Shown here one piece after another: positions 1 through 5,604 of a stretch of DNA of 5,604 nucleotides. How positions within the stretch are numbered: the stretch's first letter is position 1; the number at the start of each line of letters is the position of its first letter. The position numbers were made by a program, and so were the translations under genes. Origin of the DNA: CAZUQH01 sp964622465 (GTDB taxonomy: Bacteria; CG03; CAZUQH01); the NCBI GenBank assembly GCA_964622465.1, contig CAZUQH010000058.1, positions 1 to 5,604 of the forward strand, given 5' to 3'. The notes under the pieces were generated by a model. It searched no databases. It was not told where the DNA came from and saw nothing but the letters and a program-made list of their open reading frames with translations.

Positions 1-4
1 TTTA

Positions 5-889
5 TTGAATACGCGAGAGCAATTACTAATTGATTTGCATATCCATACCACCTGTTCCGATGGTTCCTTCACTCCTGAACAGGCAGTGGATTACGCGAGA
101 CGTGCAAACCTTGCTGCAATTTCAATAACTGACCATGATACGACTGACGGGATTGAGCGTGCGCTTATCCATGGCGCAAGAAACGGAATAGAGGTTATCC
201 CGGGTGTCGAACTAAGTGTTCAGGATGAAGACAACGCAGAAGAAGAGATACATATCCTTGGATATTTTATTGACTGGAAAGCATCTTTCTTCCAACAGAA
301 ACTTGAATACTTCCGCAGCACAAGGAGGGAACGCGCACGGAAAATGCACGAACTTCTGTCGAAAAAGGGAGTTGTTTTGGACCTGAATAAATTGCTTGAA
401 GCAACTGGCACAGCAACGATAGGCAGGATGCATTTCGCAAGAGCGCTTCAGTCGTCCGGTTATATTTCAAATACAGAAGAGGCATTTGAAAAATACATAG
501 GCCCGGGTCGGCCTGCGTTCGTTCCAAAAGTCAACATTTCTGCCGAGGAAGCAATACAGATGCTTTTGAGAATTGGCGGAATTCCCGTAATTGCTCATCC
601 CATGTATGGAGCGAATTCCAGACGAATGATAAAGAAACTGGTTAAGGCAGGAATCAAGGGAATCGAGGTATATCATCCCAGACATGGTATGAATGACATT
701 GAGCGGTTTAAGTTACTTGCAGATGAGTTCGACTTGGTTATAACAGGTGGCAGTGACTGCCATGGAGGAGCAAACGACCGGCGTACATCGATGAGCCGGT
801 TGAAGATACCTTATGACCTGTTATTGAATCTAAAGCGCTCCAAGAAACTATTTGACAAACAGGCGGAAAATATTTTAGAATCTGGATAG
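5..889 (+). CDS. PHP-domain metal-dependent phosphatase / 5'-3' exonuclease, RNase AM (YciV/TrpH) type
   Basis: Predicted cytoplasmic metal-dependent phosphoesterase. The closest family I recognise is E. coli RNase AM/YciV (about 293 aa) and the related 3',5'-nucleoside bisphosphate phosphatase; this product is 294 aa. The metal-site motifs visible in order are DLHIHT (His12, His14), SDG (Asp19), ITDHDTTDG (Asp43, His44), PGVELS (Glu69), EIHILGYF (His83), GRMHFA (His143), IAHP (His198), EVYHP (His224) and GGSDCHG (Asp251, His253). The GRxH insert between the two halves of the PHP fold fits this family rather than DNA polymerase PHP or histidinol phosphatase. The start is uncertain: a TTG at position 5 gives a normal-length N-terminus, but the frame is open to the window edge and no ribosome site can be seen, so a start just upstream is possible. 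The stop is TAG at 887-889. It is probably a separate transcription unit from the B12 genes; any link to them is unproven. Exact substrate is inferred from the family. Confidence 0.88.
   Translation: MNTREQLLIDLHIHTTCSDGSFTPEQAVDYARRANLAAISITDHDTTDGIERALIHGARNGIEVIPGVELSVQDEDNAEEEIHILGYFIDWKASFFQQKLEYFRSTRRERARKMHELLSKKGVVLDLNKLLEATGTATIGRMHFARALQSSGYISNTEEAFEKYIGPGRPAFVPKVNISAEEAIQMLLRIGGIPVIAHPMYGANSRRMIKKLVKAGIKGIEVYHPRHGMNDIERFKLLADEFDLVITGGSDCHGGANDRRTSMSRLKIPYDLLLNLKRSKKLFDKQAENILESG
852..881 (+). promoter_or_regulatory. Candidate sigma70-type promoter for the B12 operon, inside the 3' end of the PHP gene
   Basis: A perfect -35 hexamer TTGACA lies at 852-857, followed after 18 nt by TAGAAT at 876-881, a five-of-six match to the -10 consensus. 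Transcription would start around 888-890, about 20 nt upstream of the first riboswitch stem at 909. The promoter sits in the last codons of the PHP gene. Position and quality fit a dedicated promoter for the riboswitch-controlled operon. This is by-eye matching; it assumes the host has a standard housekeeping sigma factor. Confidence 0.6.
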
Positions 890-908
890 TATTTTATAGA
901 AAAATATT

Positions 909-984
909 CTCACAGGCAGGGGAACTGTCGTGAAAATCGGCGACTCCCCCGGAACGGTAAAAGTCCGATTACCTGCTGTGTGAG
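909..984 (+). promoter_or_regulatory. Cobalamin riboswitch aptamer (compact form)
   Basis: This leader RNA should bind cobalamin and control the four downstream transport genes. Conserved blocks match the cobalamin aptamer core: GGGGAA at 919-924, GTGAAAATC at 930-938, CCCCCGGAACGGTAA at 946-960, and a B12 box AAGTCCGATTACCTGC at 961-976. A consistent fold can be drawn by eye: P1 CTCACA 909-914 with TGTGAG 979-984; P2 about 915-918 with 974-977; P3 GGGGA 919-923 with TCCCC 945-949; a hairpin GTCG 927-930 with CGAC 941-944; and P6 CGGA 950-953 with TCCG 964-967 enclosing the AACGGTAA-type loop. The P2/P3 boundary is ambiguous, since GCAGG 916-920 can also pair with CCTGC 972-976. At about 76 nt it lacks the large peripheral domain of the long cobalamin riboswitches and so looks like the compact class. 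Which cobalamin form it prefers cannot be read reliably. Placement upstream of btuF-like genes supports the call independently. Confidence 0.88.
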
Positions 985-990
985 TTTTGA

Positions 991-1004
991 CCCTCGCGGG
1001 AGGG
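991..1004 (+). promoter_or_regulatory. Short hairpin after the aptamer, candidate P13 / kissing-loop stem
   Basis: CCCTC at 991-995 pairs with GAGGG at 1000-1004 around a GCGG tetraloop, 6 nt after P1 closes. In cobalamin riboswitches a hairpin just 3' of the core (P13) docks its loop on L5 when ligand is bound, so this is the natural candidate. I could not find a convincing loop-loop complement by eye, so the tertiary role is inferred from position only. Its 3' strand (GGG 1002-1004) can instead pair with CCC 1038-1040 of the terminator, which would make it the switching element. Confidence 0.5.
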
Positions 1005-1040
1005 TGGTGCCAAAGCAGGGAAATACTGTAAGGCATGCCC
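1000..1040 (+). promoter_or_regulatory. Candidate antiterminator pairing
   Basis: TGCC at 1008-1011 pairs with GGCA at 1032-1035, extended by a G1007-U1036 wobble, and GGG 1002-1004 pairs with CCC 1038-1040 across a small internal loop. Forming this would break both the 991-1004 hairpin and the first bases of the terminator stem, so it is mutually exclusive with termination. A second alternative, AGCAGG 1014-1019 with CCTGCT 972-977, would compete with aptamer P2. These are inferences from complementarity, with no energy calculation. Confidence 0.4.
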
Positions 1041-1068
1041 AACCGCGACAAGCGTGGTTGGGTTTTTT
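1038..1068 (+). terminator. Intrinsic terminator of the riboswitch expression platform
   Basis: A 10-bp stem, CCCAACCGCG at 1038-1047 with CGTGGTTGGG at 1053-1062 (one G-U wobble), closes an ACAAG loop at 1048-1052 and is followed at once by six T residues at 1063-1068. This is a textbook rho-independent terminator. It lies after the aptamer and ends one base before the btuF ATG at 1070, so cobalamin-bound RNA would terminate before any transporter gene is transcribed. The stem also covers the place where the btuF ribosome-binding site would be, so it could affect translation too. Confidence 0.87.
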
Positions 1069-1069
1069 C

Positions 1070-1912
1070 ATGAGAAGACCATTCAAAATTACATTTTTAC
1101 TTCTACTCGCTTTACTTCTTACGGTTAAGTCGGAAGCACTTCGCATAATATCACTGAGTCCATCGAATACAGAACTCCTATTCGCGCTTGGCGCAGAAAA
1201 CGATATCGTAGGGGTTTCGACCTGGTGTGATTACCCGCCTGAGGCGAAGTCAATTCCAAAGGTAGGTGACTTTTCAAACGTGAGTATAGAAAAAATAATC
1301 GCACTTAATCCGGATATAGTCATAACTTCCGGATATGAACAATCATACATCGCCCAGGAAATTCGCACACTCGGAATCCCTGTTGAAGTAGTTGAACCGC
1401 GCACGTTTGACGAATTGTATAAGGGCATCAATTTACTTGGTACAATAACGGGAAAATCCGAATCAGCAAACCGGCTGATATCAGAAATGCAGACAGCTCT
1501 TGCACGGCTGAAATCGGCGTTGCCTGCCCCTGACCATCGCCCTACGATATTCATTGAGATATATGCAAGGCCACTTATGACCGCAAGCACAGGTTCATTT
1601 TTGAATGAGGCAATTGAGATTGCAGGTTTCAAAAACATATTCCCTGATTTGCCACGGCCATACTGTCAGGTATCTCTGGAGGAGGTTGTTGCACAAAACC
1701 CTGACTGGCTCTTGATACTCGATATGGATACAACGGGTTCGGTGCTTGAGCGTCCTGGCTGGCAATTAATTACTGCAGTAAAAGAAGGGTGCATTATTGA
1801 TAGTGTCAACCCGGACCTGCTGCTTCGTCCAGGCCCAAGAATCGTTCAGGGTATAGGAGAACTTTCAAAAATCCGGGAAAGTATGCATGAAAAAACAAAT
1901 AGCGGCAATTAA
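1070..1912 (+). CDS. btuF: Periplasmic cobalamin-binding protein of ABC importer (BtuF-like)
   Basis: Substrate-binding protein that would capture cobalamin in the periplasm and deliver it to the BtuC2D2 importer. The 280-aa product starts with a signal peptide: basic RRPFK, a hydrophobic core at about residues 7-19 and likely cleavage after SEA (residue 23). There is no lipobox Cys, so it should be soluble. The mature part is a helical-backbone (cluster A) binding protein of the BtuF/FecB type: RIISLSPSNTELLFALGA (25-42), VGVSTWCDYPPEA (47-59), Glu74 in SIEKIIALNPDIVI, Glu204/205 in QVSLEEVVAQNPD, and RPGPRIVQGI near the C-terminus. The two lobe glutamates match the type that salt-bridge to the permease. 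The same frame runs upstream to a GTG at 980, but that stretch is the riboswitch and terminator; ATG 1070 puts the signal peptide at the N-terminus. No separate Shine-Dalgarno is visible. Cobalamin specificity rests on the riboswitch and sequence resemblance; heme or siderophore proteins share the fold. Confidence 0.9.
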   Translation: MRRPFKITFLLLLALLLTVKSEALRIISLSPSNTELLFALGAENDIVGVSTWCDYPPEAKSIPKVGDFSNVSIEKIIALNPDIVITSGYEQSYIAQEIRTLGIPVEVVEPRTFDELYKGINLLGTITGKSESANRLISEMQTALARLKSALPAPDHRPTIFIEIYARPLMTASTGSFLNEAIEIAGFKNIFPDLPRPYCQVSLEEVVAQNPDWLLILDMDTTGSVLERPGWQLITAVKEGCIIDSVNPDLLLRPGPRIVQGIGELSKIRESMHEKTNSGN

Positions 1913-2840
1913 TATCCGGCAATTGCTTATTCTTATAGCAATACTTGTTGGAAGCGTTTTTATTGGTCTTGCAGTCGGTCCGGTTAGCAATGCAGGAAGA
2001 GAGCTTATCTTGAGAATCCGGCTGCCGCGGGTGCTTATGGCTGCAATAGTTGGAGGCGGGCTTGCCTGTGCCGGTGCTGTTTTCCAGGGAATCCTTAAGA
2101 ATCCACTTGCAGACCCGTTTATTATAGGGACTTCCAGTGGTGCAGCGCTCGGCATTGCGCTCGGAACGATTGCAGGAAAAGCGATACAGCCATATACCAG
2201 TTACATCGGCGGGATTGCAGGCGCGTTTGTGGTAACTCTCGCAGTTTACAGGATTGCAAGAATAAGAAGGCATGCACCTGTCGAAACGCTTATCCTTGCC
2301 GGCGTCATAATGAGTTCATTCGTAAGTGCGATGACGATGCTGGTTATGAGTCTGTTTCGTCGCGAGGCAAGCGAAGTTTATTTCTTTCTTATGGGAACCC
2401 TGCAACCCTATGGCCGTGGAGTGATAACCATAACTTTTATTTTTGTTGTTATAGGCGCGCTCGTATCCTGGTTTTTTGCAAGAGAACTGAATATCTTGAG
2501 TCAGGGAGAGGAAACTGCATTGCATCTTGGAATAGAAGTGGAAAAAGTGAGGCGTATATTGTTCTTTTCTGCTTCTATGGTAGTAGGTAGCGTGGTCGCT
2601 GCGTCCGGTATGATAGGATTTGTCGGTTTAATAATACCTCATATTGTACGGTTATTGACAGGACCCGACCACAGGACTTTAATACCGAATTCAATACTTG
2701 CAGGTGCTACGCTTTTGATTCTTTGTGATACTCTCGCACGCACAATTGCAAGGCCTGTTGAAATTCCGGTCGGCATCGTAACAGCGCTCTGCGGTGCGCC
2801 GTTCTTTGTTTACCTGCTACTCAAACGAAAAAGAGGTTAG
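1887..2840 (+). CDS. btuC: Cobalamin ABC importer permease (BtuC-like, FecCD family)
   Basis: Inner-membrane permease that would form a homodimer with two BtuD subunits and carry cobalamin into the cytoplasm. At 317 aa it has the family's usual length and a hydrophobic pattern compatible with the ten-helix FecCD fold. Hallmarks: RLPR (45-48), an AGAVFQGILKNPLADP stretch running into FIIGTSSGAALG (62-89), LNILSQGEETALHLG (201-215) in the cytoplasmic loop region that contacts the ATPase, SGMIGFVGLIIPHIVRLL (240-257), and EIPVGIVTALCGAPFF (292-307) before a basic KRKRG tail. The ATG at 1887 lies inside the btuF end, giving a 26-nt overlap, with GGGAAAG at 1875-1881 as a modest ribosome site; this suggests translational coupling. 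The family also moves heme and ferric siderophores; cobalamin is inferred from the riboswitch and operon. Confidence 0.93.
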   Translation: MKKQIAAINIRQLLILIAILVGSVFIGLAVGPVSNAGRELILRIRLPRVLMAAIVGGGLACAGAVFQGILKNPLADPFIIGTSSGAALGIALGTIAGKAIQPYTSYIGGIAGAFVVTLAVYRIARIRRHAPVETLILAGVIMSSFVSAMTMLVMSLFRREASEVYFFLMGTLQPYGRGVITITFIFVVIGALVSWFFARELNILSQGEETALHLGIEVEKVRRILFFSASMVVGSVVAASGMIGFVGLIIPHIVRLLTGPDHRTLIPNSILAGATLLILCDTLARTIARPVEIPVGIVTALCGAPFFVYLLLKRKRG

Positions 2841-2846
2841 CTATTA

Positions 2847-3650
2847 ATGAATGACGATATTCTAAAATGTACAGGCGTCCGTTATAAATATAACGGGCTG
2901 CTTGCACTTGACAATGTCTGCATATCAGTCAAACCTGGCGAAATGCTTGGTGTGGTCGGGCCAAATGGCGCAGGCAAAAGCACCCTTCTTAAGGTGCTCT
3001 CGGGTATTCTGATACCATATAATGGCAGGGTATGGCTGAATGACGTGGATGTAGCGCAATTGTCACGGCGTCAAATTGCAAGAGCCGTCGGCTTTCTCTC
3101 TGAAGACGCAGCTCCAACGTTTGCATTTACAGGACAGGAAGTAGTTTTAATGGGCCGAAACCCGCATCTTGATAAATTTCAGAAGGAACGCCAGCACGAT
3201 TATCAGATGGCACACAGGGCAATGGAATGGACCGGTACTATAGCGTTTGCGGACCGGCTTATCACAGAGATATCCAGCGGTGAGAGGCAATTGATTCATT
3301 TGGCTCGCTGTCTCTGCCAGGAACCTTCCGTACTTCTTCTGGATGAACCAACCGCGCATCTTGACCTGCATCATCAGCATCACCTGTTTGGTCTACTTAA
3401 ATGGCTCAGGCAGGATAGAAAAGTTGCCGTGATAACGGTATTGCACGATGTCAATCTTGCAATCAGTTTCTGCGACCGGATTGCAGTCATAAAAGAGGGG
3501 GGTATTATAGTGGCAGGTATCCCGAAGGAGGTGATTACGGAAGAACTTGTAAAGAACACGTGGGGAGACGGAGTTTCGGTTGTGTTGGACAAAGCATCCA
3601 ATCAGCCGCGAATAGAAATAAATTCTAGAAACGCAGGGAGGATAAAATGA
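2847..3650 (+). CDS. btuD: Cobalamin ABC importer ATP-binding protein (BtuD-like)
   Basis: Cytoplasmic ATPase that would power the BtuC permease. The 267-aa product carries a single nucleotide-binding domain: aromatic A-loop candidates Tyr13/Tyr15, Walker A GPNGAGKST (38-46), signature ISSGE (142-146), Walker B LLLDE with catalytic Glu167, D-loop AHLD (170-173) and switch His200 in VLHDVNLA. Two departures from consensus stand out. The Q-loop, usually ending in Gln (YLSQQ in E. coli BtuD), reads FLSED with Glu86 in that place, and the LSGGE signature has Ser for its first Gly. VVLMGRNPHL (99-108) is typical of the FecE/BtuD/HmuV group. The gene starts 6 nt after btuC, with GAGGT at 2833-2837 as a ribosome site nine bases ahead, and its TGA overlaps the btuB ATG. 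The frame is intact, so these look like variants and not decay. Confidence 0.92.
   Translation: MNDDILKCTGVRYKYNGLLALDNVCISVKPGEMLGVVGPNGAGKSTLLKVLSGILIPYNGRVWLNDVDVAQLSRRQIARAVGFLSEDAAPTFAFTGQEVVLMGRNPHLDKFQKERQHDYQMAHRAMEWTGTIAFADRLITEISSGERQLIHLARCLCQEPSVLLLDEPTAHLDLHHQHHLFGLLKWLRQDRKVAVITVLHDVNLAISFCDRIAVIKEGGIIVAGIPKEVITEELVKNTWGDGVSVVLDKASNQPRIEINSRNAGRIK
3636..3649 (+). promoter_or_regulatory. Strong Shine-Dalgarno fixing the btuB start
   Basis: GGGAGG at 3636-3641 sits 5 nt before ATG 3647-3649, inside the last btuD codons. It selects this ATG over the in-frame ATG at 3665. The start overlaps the btuD stop as ATGA, so both re-initiation and fresh initiation are possible. It contrasts with btuF, which has no clear site. 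Confidence 0.8.
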
Positions 3651-5604
3651 GGCAGAAGCATTACATGGTTCCGGGTATTTTGGTTATAATGATTAGTTTG
3701 ATGCCGGCCGTAGGTTATCCATCCGCATATCTCGGTGACCTCGGGACGCTGGTGGTAACGCCTGCACGCTACAAGACGAGTTTGAGAGAGTCAATCGGGA
3801 ATACGACAGTGCTCACGCGTCAGGAACTTGAAGCACGCAATATCCAGAACACAGGCGAAGCAATCCGCTCTGTGTCAGGCATAGTCAGTTATGACTATAG
3901 CGGAGTTGGCAGCCAGGCAGTAATCGATTTACGTGGATTTTCAACAGGCGGATATACGCTGGTAATGGTTGACGGTATTCCTGTTAACGAGCCGGACTCC
4001 GGGATAGTGGACTGGACGTCAATACCCATAGAAATAGTAGAACGGATTGAAATAACGCGTGGCCCATCCGCTGCGTTATATGGAAATCAGGCAATCGGTG
4101 GAGTGATTAACGTCATAACCAGAGAGGGTAGTCCGGAGCTGGTTACCAGCATCACTTCTGACTGGGGGTCATATTCCTATCAAAATAATGCAGTAACGGT
4201 CCAGGGCTCAAGTGGAAACGTAAATTACTTCATGGCAGGAGCACGCAAGTTCTGTCAAGGTTTCAGAGAGAATTCAGAACTGAGCGCGTGGGATTTCAAT
4301 GGGAAATTGAGTGCAGTAATGAACCATCAGGCGCGCGCAAACATCGCGTTAAGGTATCATGACGATTATCGTGGATATCCCGGCACGCTTAGTGAAGAGG
4401 AGTGGCAAGCTGACCCAACCAAAACAAATACGCCGTATGATGGTGGAAATATAGAACGTACCGACCTGAACGCAAACTATGAATGGGAGTTCAGGGATAA
4501 TGCAAGAACGAATTTCCGCACGTTCATGAAAAATCACAATTATGACAGTTTCCTTACTGGTAATGAGTTGGTTAGTACGAGCAATTCTTACGGGATTGGA
4601 GGTGAAGCGTCAACTGAGAGTCCGCTCTTCAGCATAAGTTCACAACTACTTGGAGGGATTGAACTCTCACGGAAAGTAGTCAATGCACAGTCGTTCGATG
4701 CGCCTGCAAAAGTCAGGGGTAACCAAGCATCCAATACCCACACGGTGCAAGATTCTCTTGCGACATTCGGACAGGTAGAAATGCAACTATCTGAGCCGTG
4801 GAAGCTGGTTGGCGGGTTGCGGTTTGACGGGCTCGATTTCAATTTTACTGACTACAACGTACAACAGAAGCCCATAAAACGGTGGCTCCCACAAATATCC
4901 TGGAGGAGCGGCTTCATATATGACTACGCGGAAGCAGGTTCATTGTACTTATCAGTTAGCAGGGCATTTAAGGCGCCCACTCTTGACCAATTATATAACT
5001 ATCCTGGTTGGTCAAATCCAGAGCTCAAACCGGAAACAGGGGTGAACTACGAAGCCGGAGCAAACCACCAGCTACTGGAGAAAATAGCAGGGAGTATAAG
5101 TTTCTACTTCATGCAAATGAAAGACGAAATCTGGACAGACCCTGAAACATGGGCAACCAAAAACCTGGGCAAAACGAACCATATTGGTTCAGAACTGGAA
5201 ATATCAGGTGAGGTAACCGATGAGTTATCCTGTAAATTGGGTTATGCCTGGCAGAATGCTATTTTTGCAAGCGGTCCTAACAAAGATAATACCTTGACCC
5301 TGATTCCGGAGAATACAGTAACGCTTCAGGCAGATTACATGACAGATTTCGGGCCTGTAGTTGGTTTTCAGGTTGACTCCGCGGGTAAAAGATATACCGA
5401 TGAAACGAATAAACACTCTATAGATGGCTATACTCTGGTATCCCTGAATCTTGGCTGGCACTGGAAAGTGGTTGAACTGTGGGGAATGGTAACAAACCTG
5501 TTTGACGTGCAGTACGTAGAAGCCGGTTTTGGTGGAGCGTTCGGGAATCTTGTTGTATACCCTGGCGCCGGCCGCACTCTACAGGCAGGCCTTCGCTTCC
5601 GCCT
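3647..5604 (+). CDS. btuB: TonB-dependent outer-membrane cobalamin receptor (BtuB-like), 3' end cut by window
   Basis: Outer-membrane beta-barrel that would import cobalamin using energy passed on by TonB-ExbBD. I translated it codon by codon: the frame is open without a stop from ATG 3647 to the right edge, 652 full codons. A signal peptide covers about residues 1-27 (hydrophobic core 8-22, possible cleavage after PSA27). A TonB box TLVVTP follows at 34-39, very like the DTLVVTA of E. coli BtuB. The plug domain shows DLRGF (94-98), VMVDGIPVNEP (106-116), ERIEITRGPSAALYGNQA (132-149) and IGGVINVITR (150-159). The barrel includes RAFKAPT (439-445), NPELKPET (457-464) and NLFDVQY (617-623), and the last readable residues GRTLQAGLRFR resemble the family's terminal strand, so only a few codons and the stop are missing. 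It is the last visible gene of the operon, coupled to btuD by ATGA. Cobalamin specificity is inferred from the operon, riboswitch and TonB box; barrel loops could fit other corrinoids. Confidence 0.92.
   Translation, partial: MRQKHYMVPGILVIMISLMPAVGYPSAYLGDLGTLVVTPARYKTSLRESIGNTTVLTRQELEARNIQNTGEAIRSVSGIVSYDYSGVGSQAVIDLRGFSTGGYTLVMVDGIPVNEPDSGIVDWTSIPIEIVERIEITRGPSAALYGNQAIGGVINVITREGSPELVTSITSDWGSYSYQNNAVTVQGSSGNVNYFMAGARKFCQGFRENSELSAWDFNGKLSAVMNHQARANIALRYHDDYRGYPGTLSEEEWQADPTKTNTPYDGGNIERTDLNANYEWEFRDNARTNFRTFMKNHNYDSFLTGNELVSTSNSYGIGGEASTESPLFSISSQLLGGIELSRKVVNAQSFDAPAKVRGNQASNTHTVQDSLATFGQVEMQLSEPWKLVGGLRFDGLDFNFTDYNVQQKPIKRWLPQISWRSGFIYDYAEAGSLYLSVSRAFKAPTLDQLYNYPGWSNPELKPETGVNYEAGANHQLLEKIAGSISFYFMQMKDEIWTDPETWATKNLGKTNHIGSELEISGEVTDELSCKLGYAWQNAIFASGPNKDNTLTLIPENTVTLQADYMTDFGPVVGFQVDSAGKRYTDETNKHSIDGYTLVSLNLGWHWKVVELWGMVTNLFDVQYVEAGFGGAFGNLVVYPGAGRTLQAGLRFR

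Noticed and set aside
980..1069. Upstream GTG start extending btuF by 30 residues
   Set aside because: These codons fall in the riboswitch P1 3' strand, the 991-1004 hairpin and the terminator. They would bury the signal peptide, and the extra residues look non-protein-like.
1310..1337. CCGGATAT occurring twice about 20 nt apart in btuF
   Set aside because: Two short copies inside well-conserved coding sequence; no further copies or spacing pattern, so likely chance.
1231..1638. Minus-strand open frame opposite btuF (135 codons), and similar ones opposite the other genes
   Set aside because: It lies entirely over a well-supported + strand gene, has no ribosome site or recognisable motif, and looks like a coding shadow.
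1806..2273. Minus-strand open frame of 155 codons across the btuF/btuC junction
   Set aside because: It is Cys/Ser/Asn-rich with no domain pattern and is opposite two strong genes; it is a shadow frame.
1070..3650. Heme or ferric-siderophore importer instead of cobalamin
   Set aside because: The protein families overlap, but the cobalamin aptamer directly upstream, the BtuF-like N-terminal motifs and the BtuB-like TonB box together favour cobalamin.
3647..5604. Possible frameshift or decay in the TonB receptor, because it lacks a stop in the window
   Set aside because: Full translation shows one uninterrupted frame with plug and barrel motifs in order, ending in a typical terminal-strand sequence. 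The window simply ends before the stop.

Overview
The window reads as one compact vitamin B12 (cobalamin) uptake operon on the + strand, preceded by the tail-to-tail end of a separate housekeeping-type PHP-domain phosphatase gene. Everything recognisable is on the + strand. The source is a diderm (Gram-negative-type) bacterium, because there is a TonB-dependent outer-membrane receptor and a periplasmic binding protein with a plain cleavable signal peptide and no lipobox. The sequence does not allow a genus or phylum call. Base composition is moderate and looks even across the genes, with no mobile element, tRNA, rRNA or CRISPR signature.

Layout: (1) 5-889, a PHP-domain metal-dependent phosphatase/exonuclease of the RNase AM (YciV/TrpH) type, whose true start may lie just outside the window. 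(2) 852-881, a near-consensus sigma70-type promoter buried in the last codons of that gene. (3) 909-984, a compact cobalamin riboswitch aptamer, followed by a short hairpin (991-1004), a candidate antiterminator partner (1032-1040) and a textbook intrinsic terminator (1038-1068) whose U-tract ends one base before the next start codon. (4) 1070-1912 btuF-like periplasmic cobalamin-binding protein. (5) 1887-2840 btuC-like permease, overlapping btuF by 26 nt. (6) 2847-3650 btuD-like ATPase, 6 nt after btuC. (7) 3647-5604 btuB-like TonB-dependent receptor, overlapping btuD by ATGA and open to the right edge; its reading frame is uninterrupted for 652 codons and stops just short of its natural C-terminus.

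Functionally the four transport genes form a complete route: BtuB brings cobalamin across the outer membrane with TonB energy, BtuF captures it in the periplasm, and BtuC2D2 pumps it into the cytoplasm. The riboswitch would switch off the whole operon when cobalamin is plentiful, by premature termination right before btuF. The most useful second-look points are the terminator abutting the btuF start with no separate Shine-Dalgarno, a visible set of mutually exclusive pairings, and a BtuD whose Q-loop glutamine appears to be glutamate and whose signature reads ISSGE. I do not see an undescribed system here; this is a well-formed known system with some unusual details.
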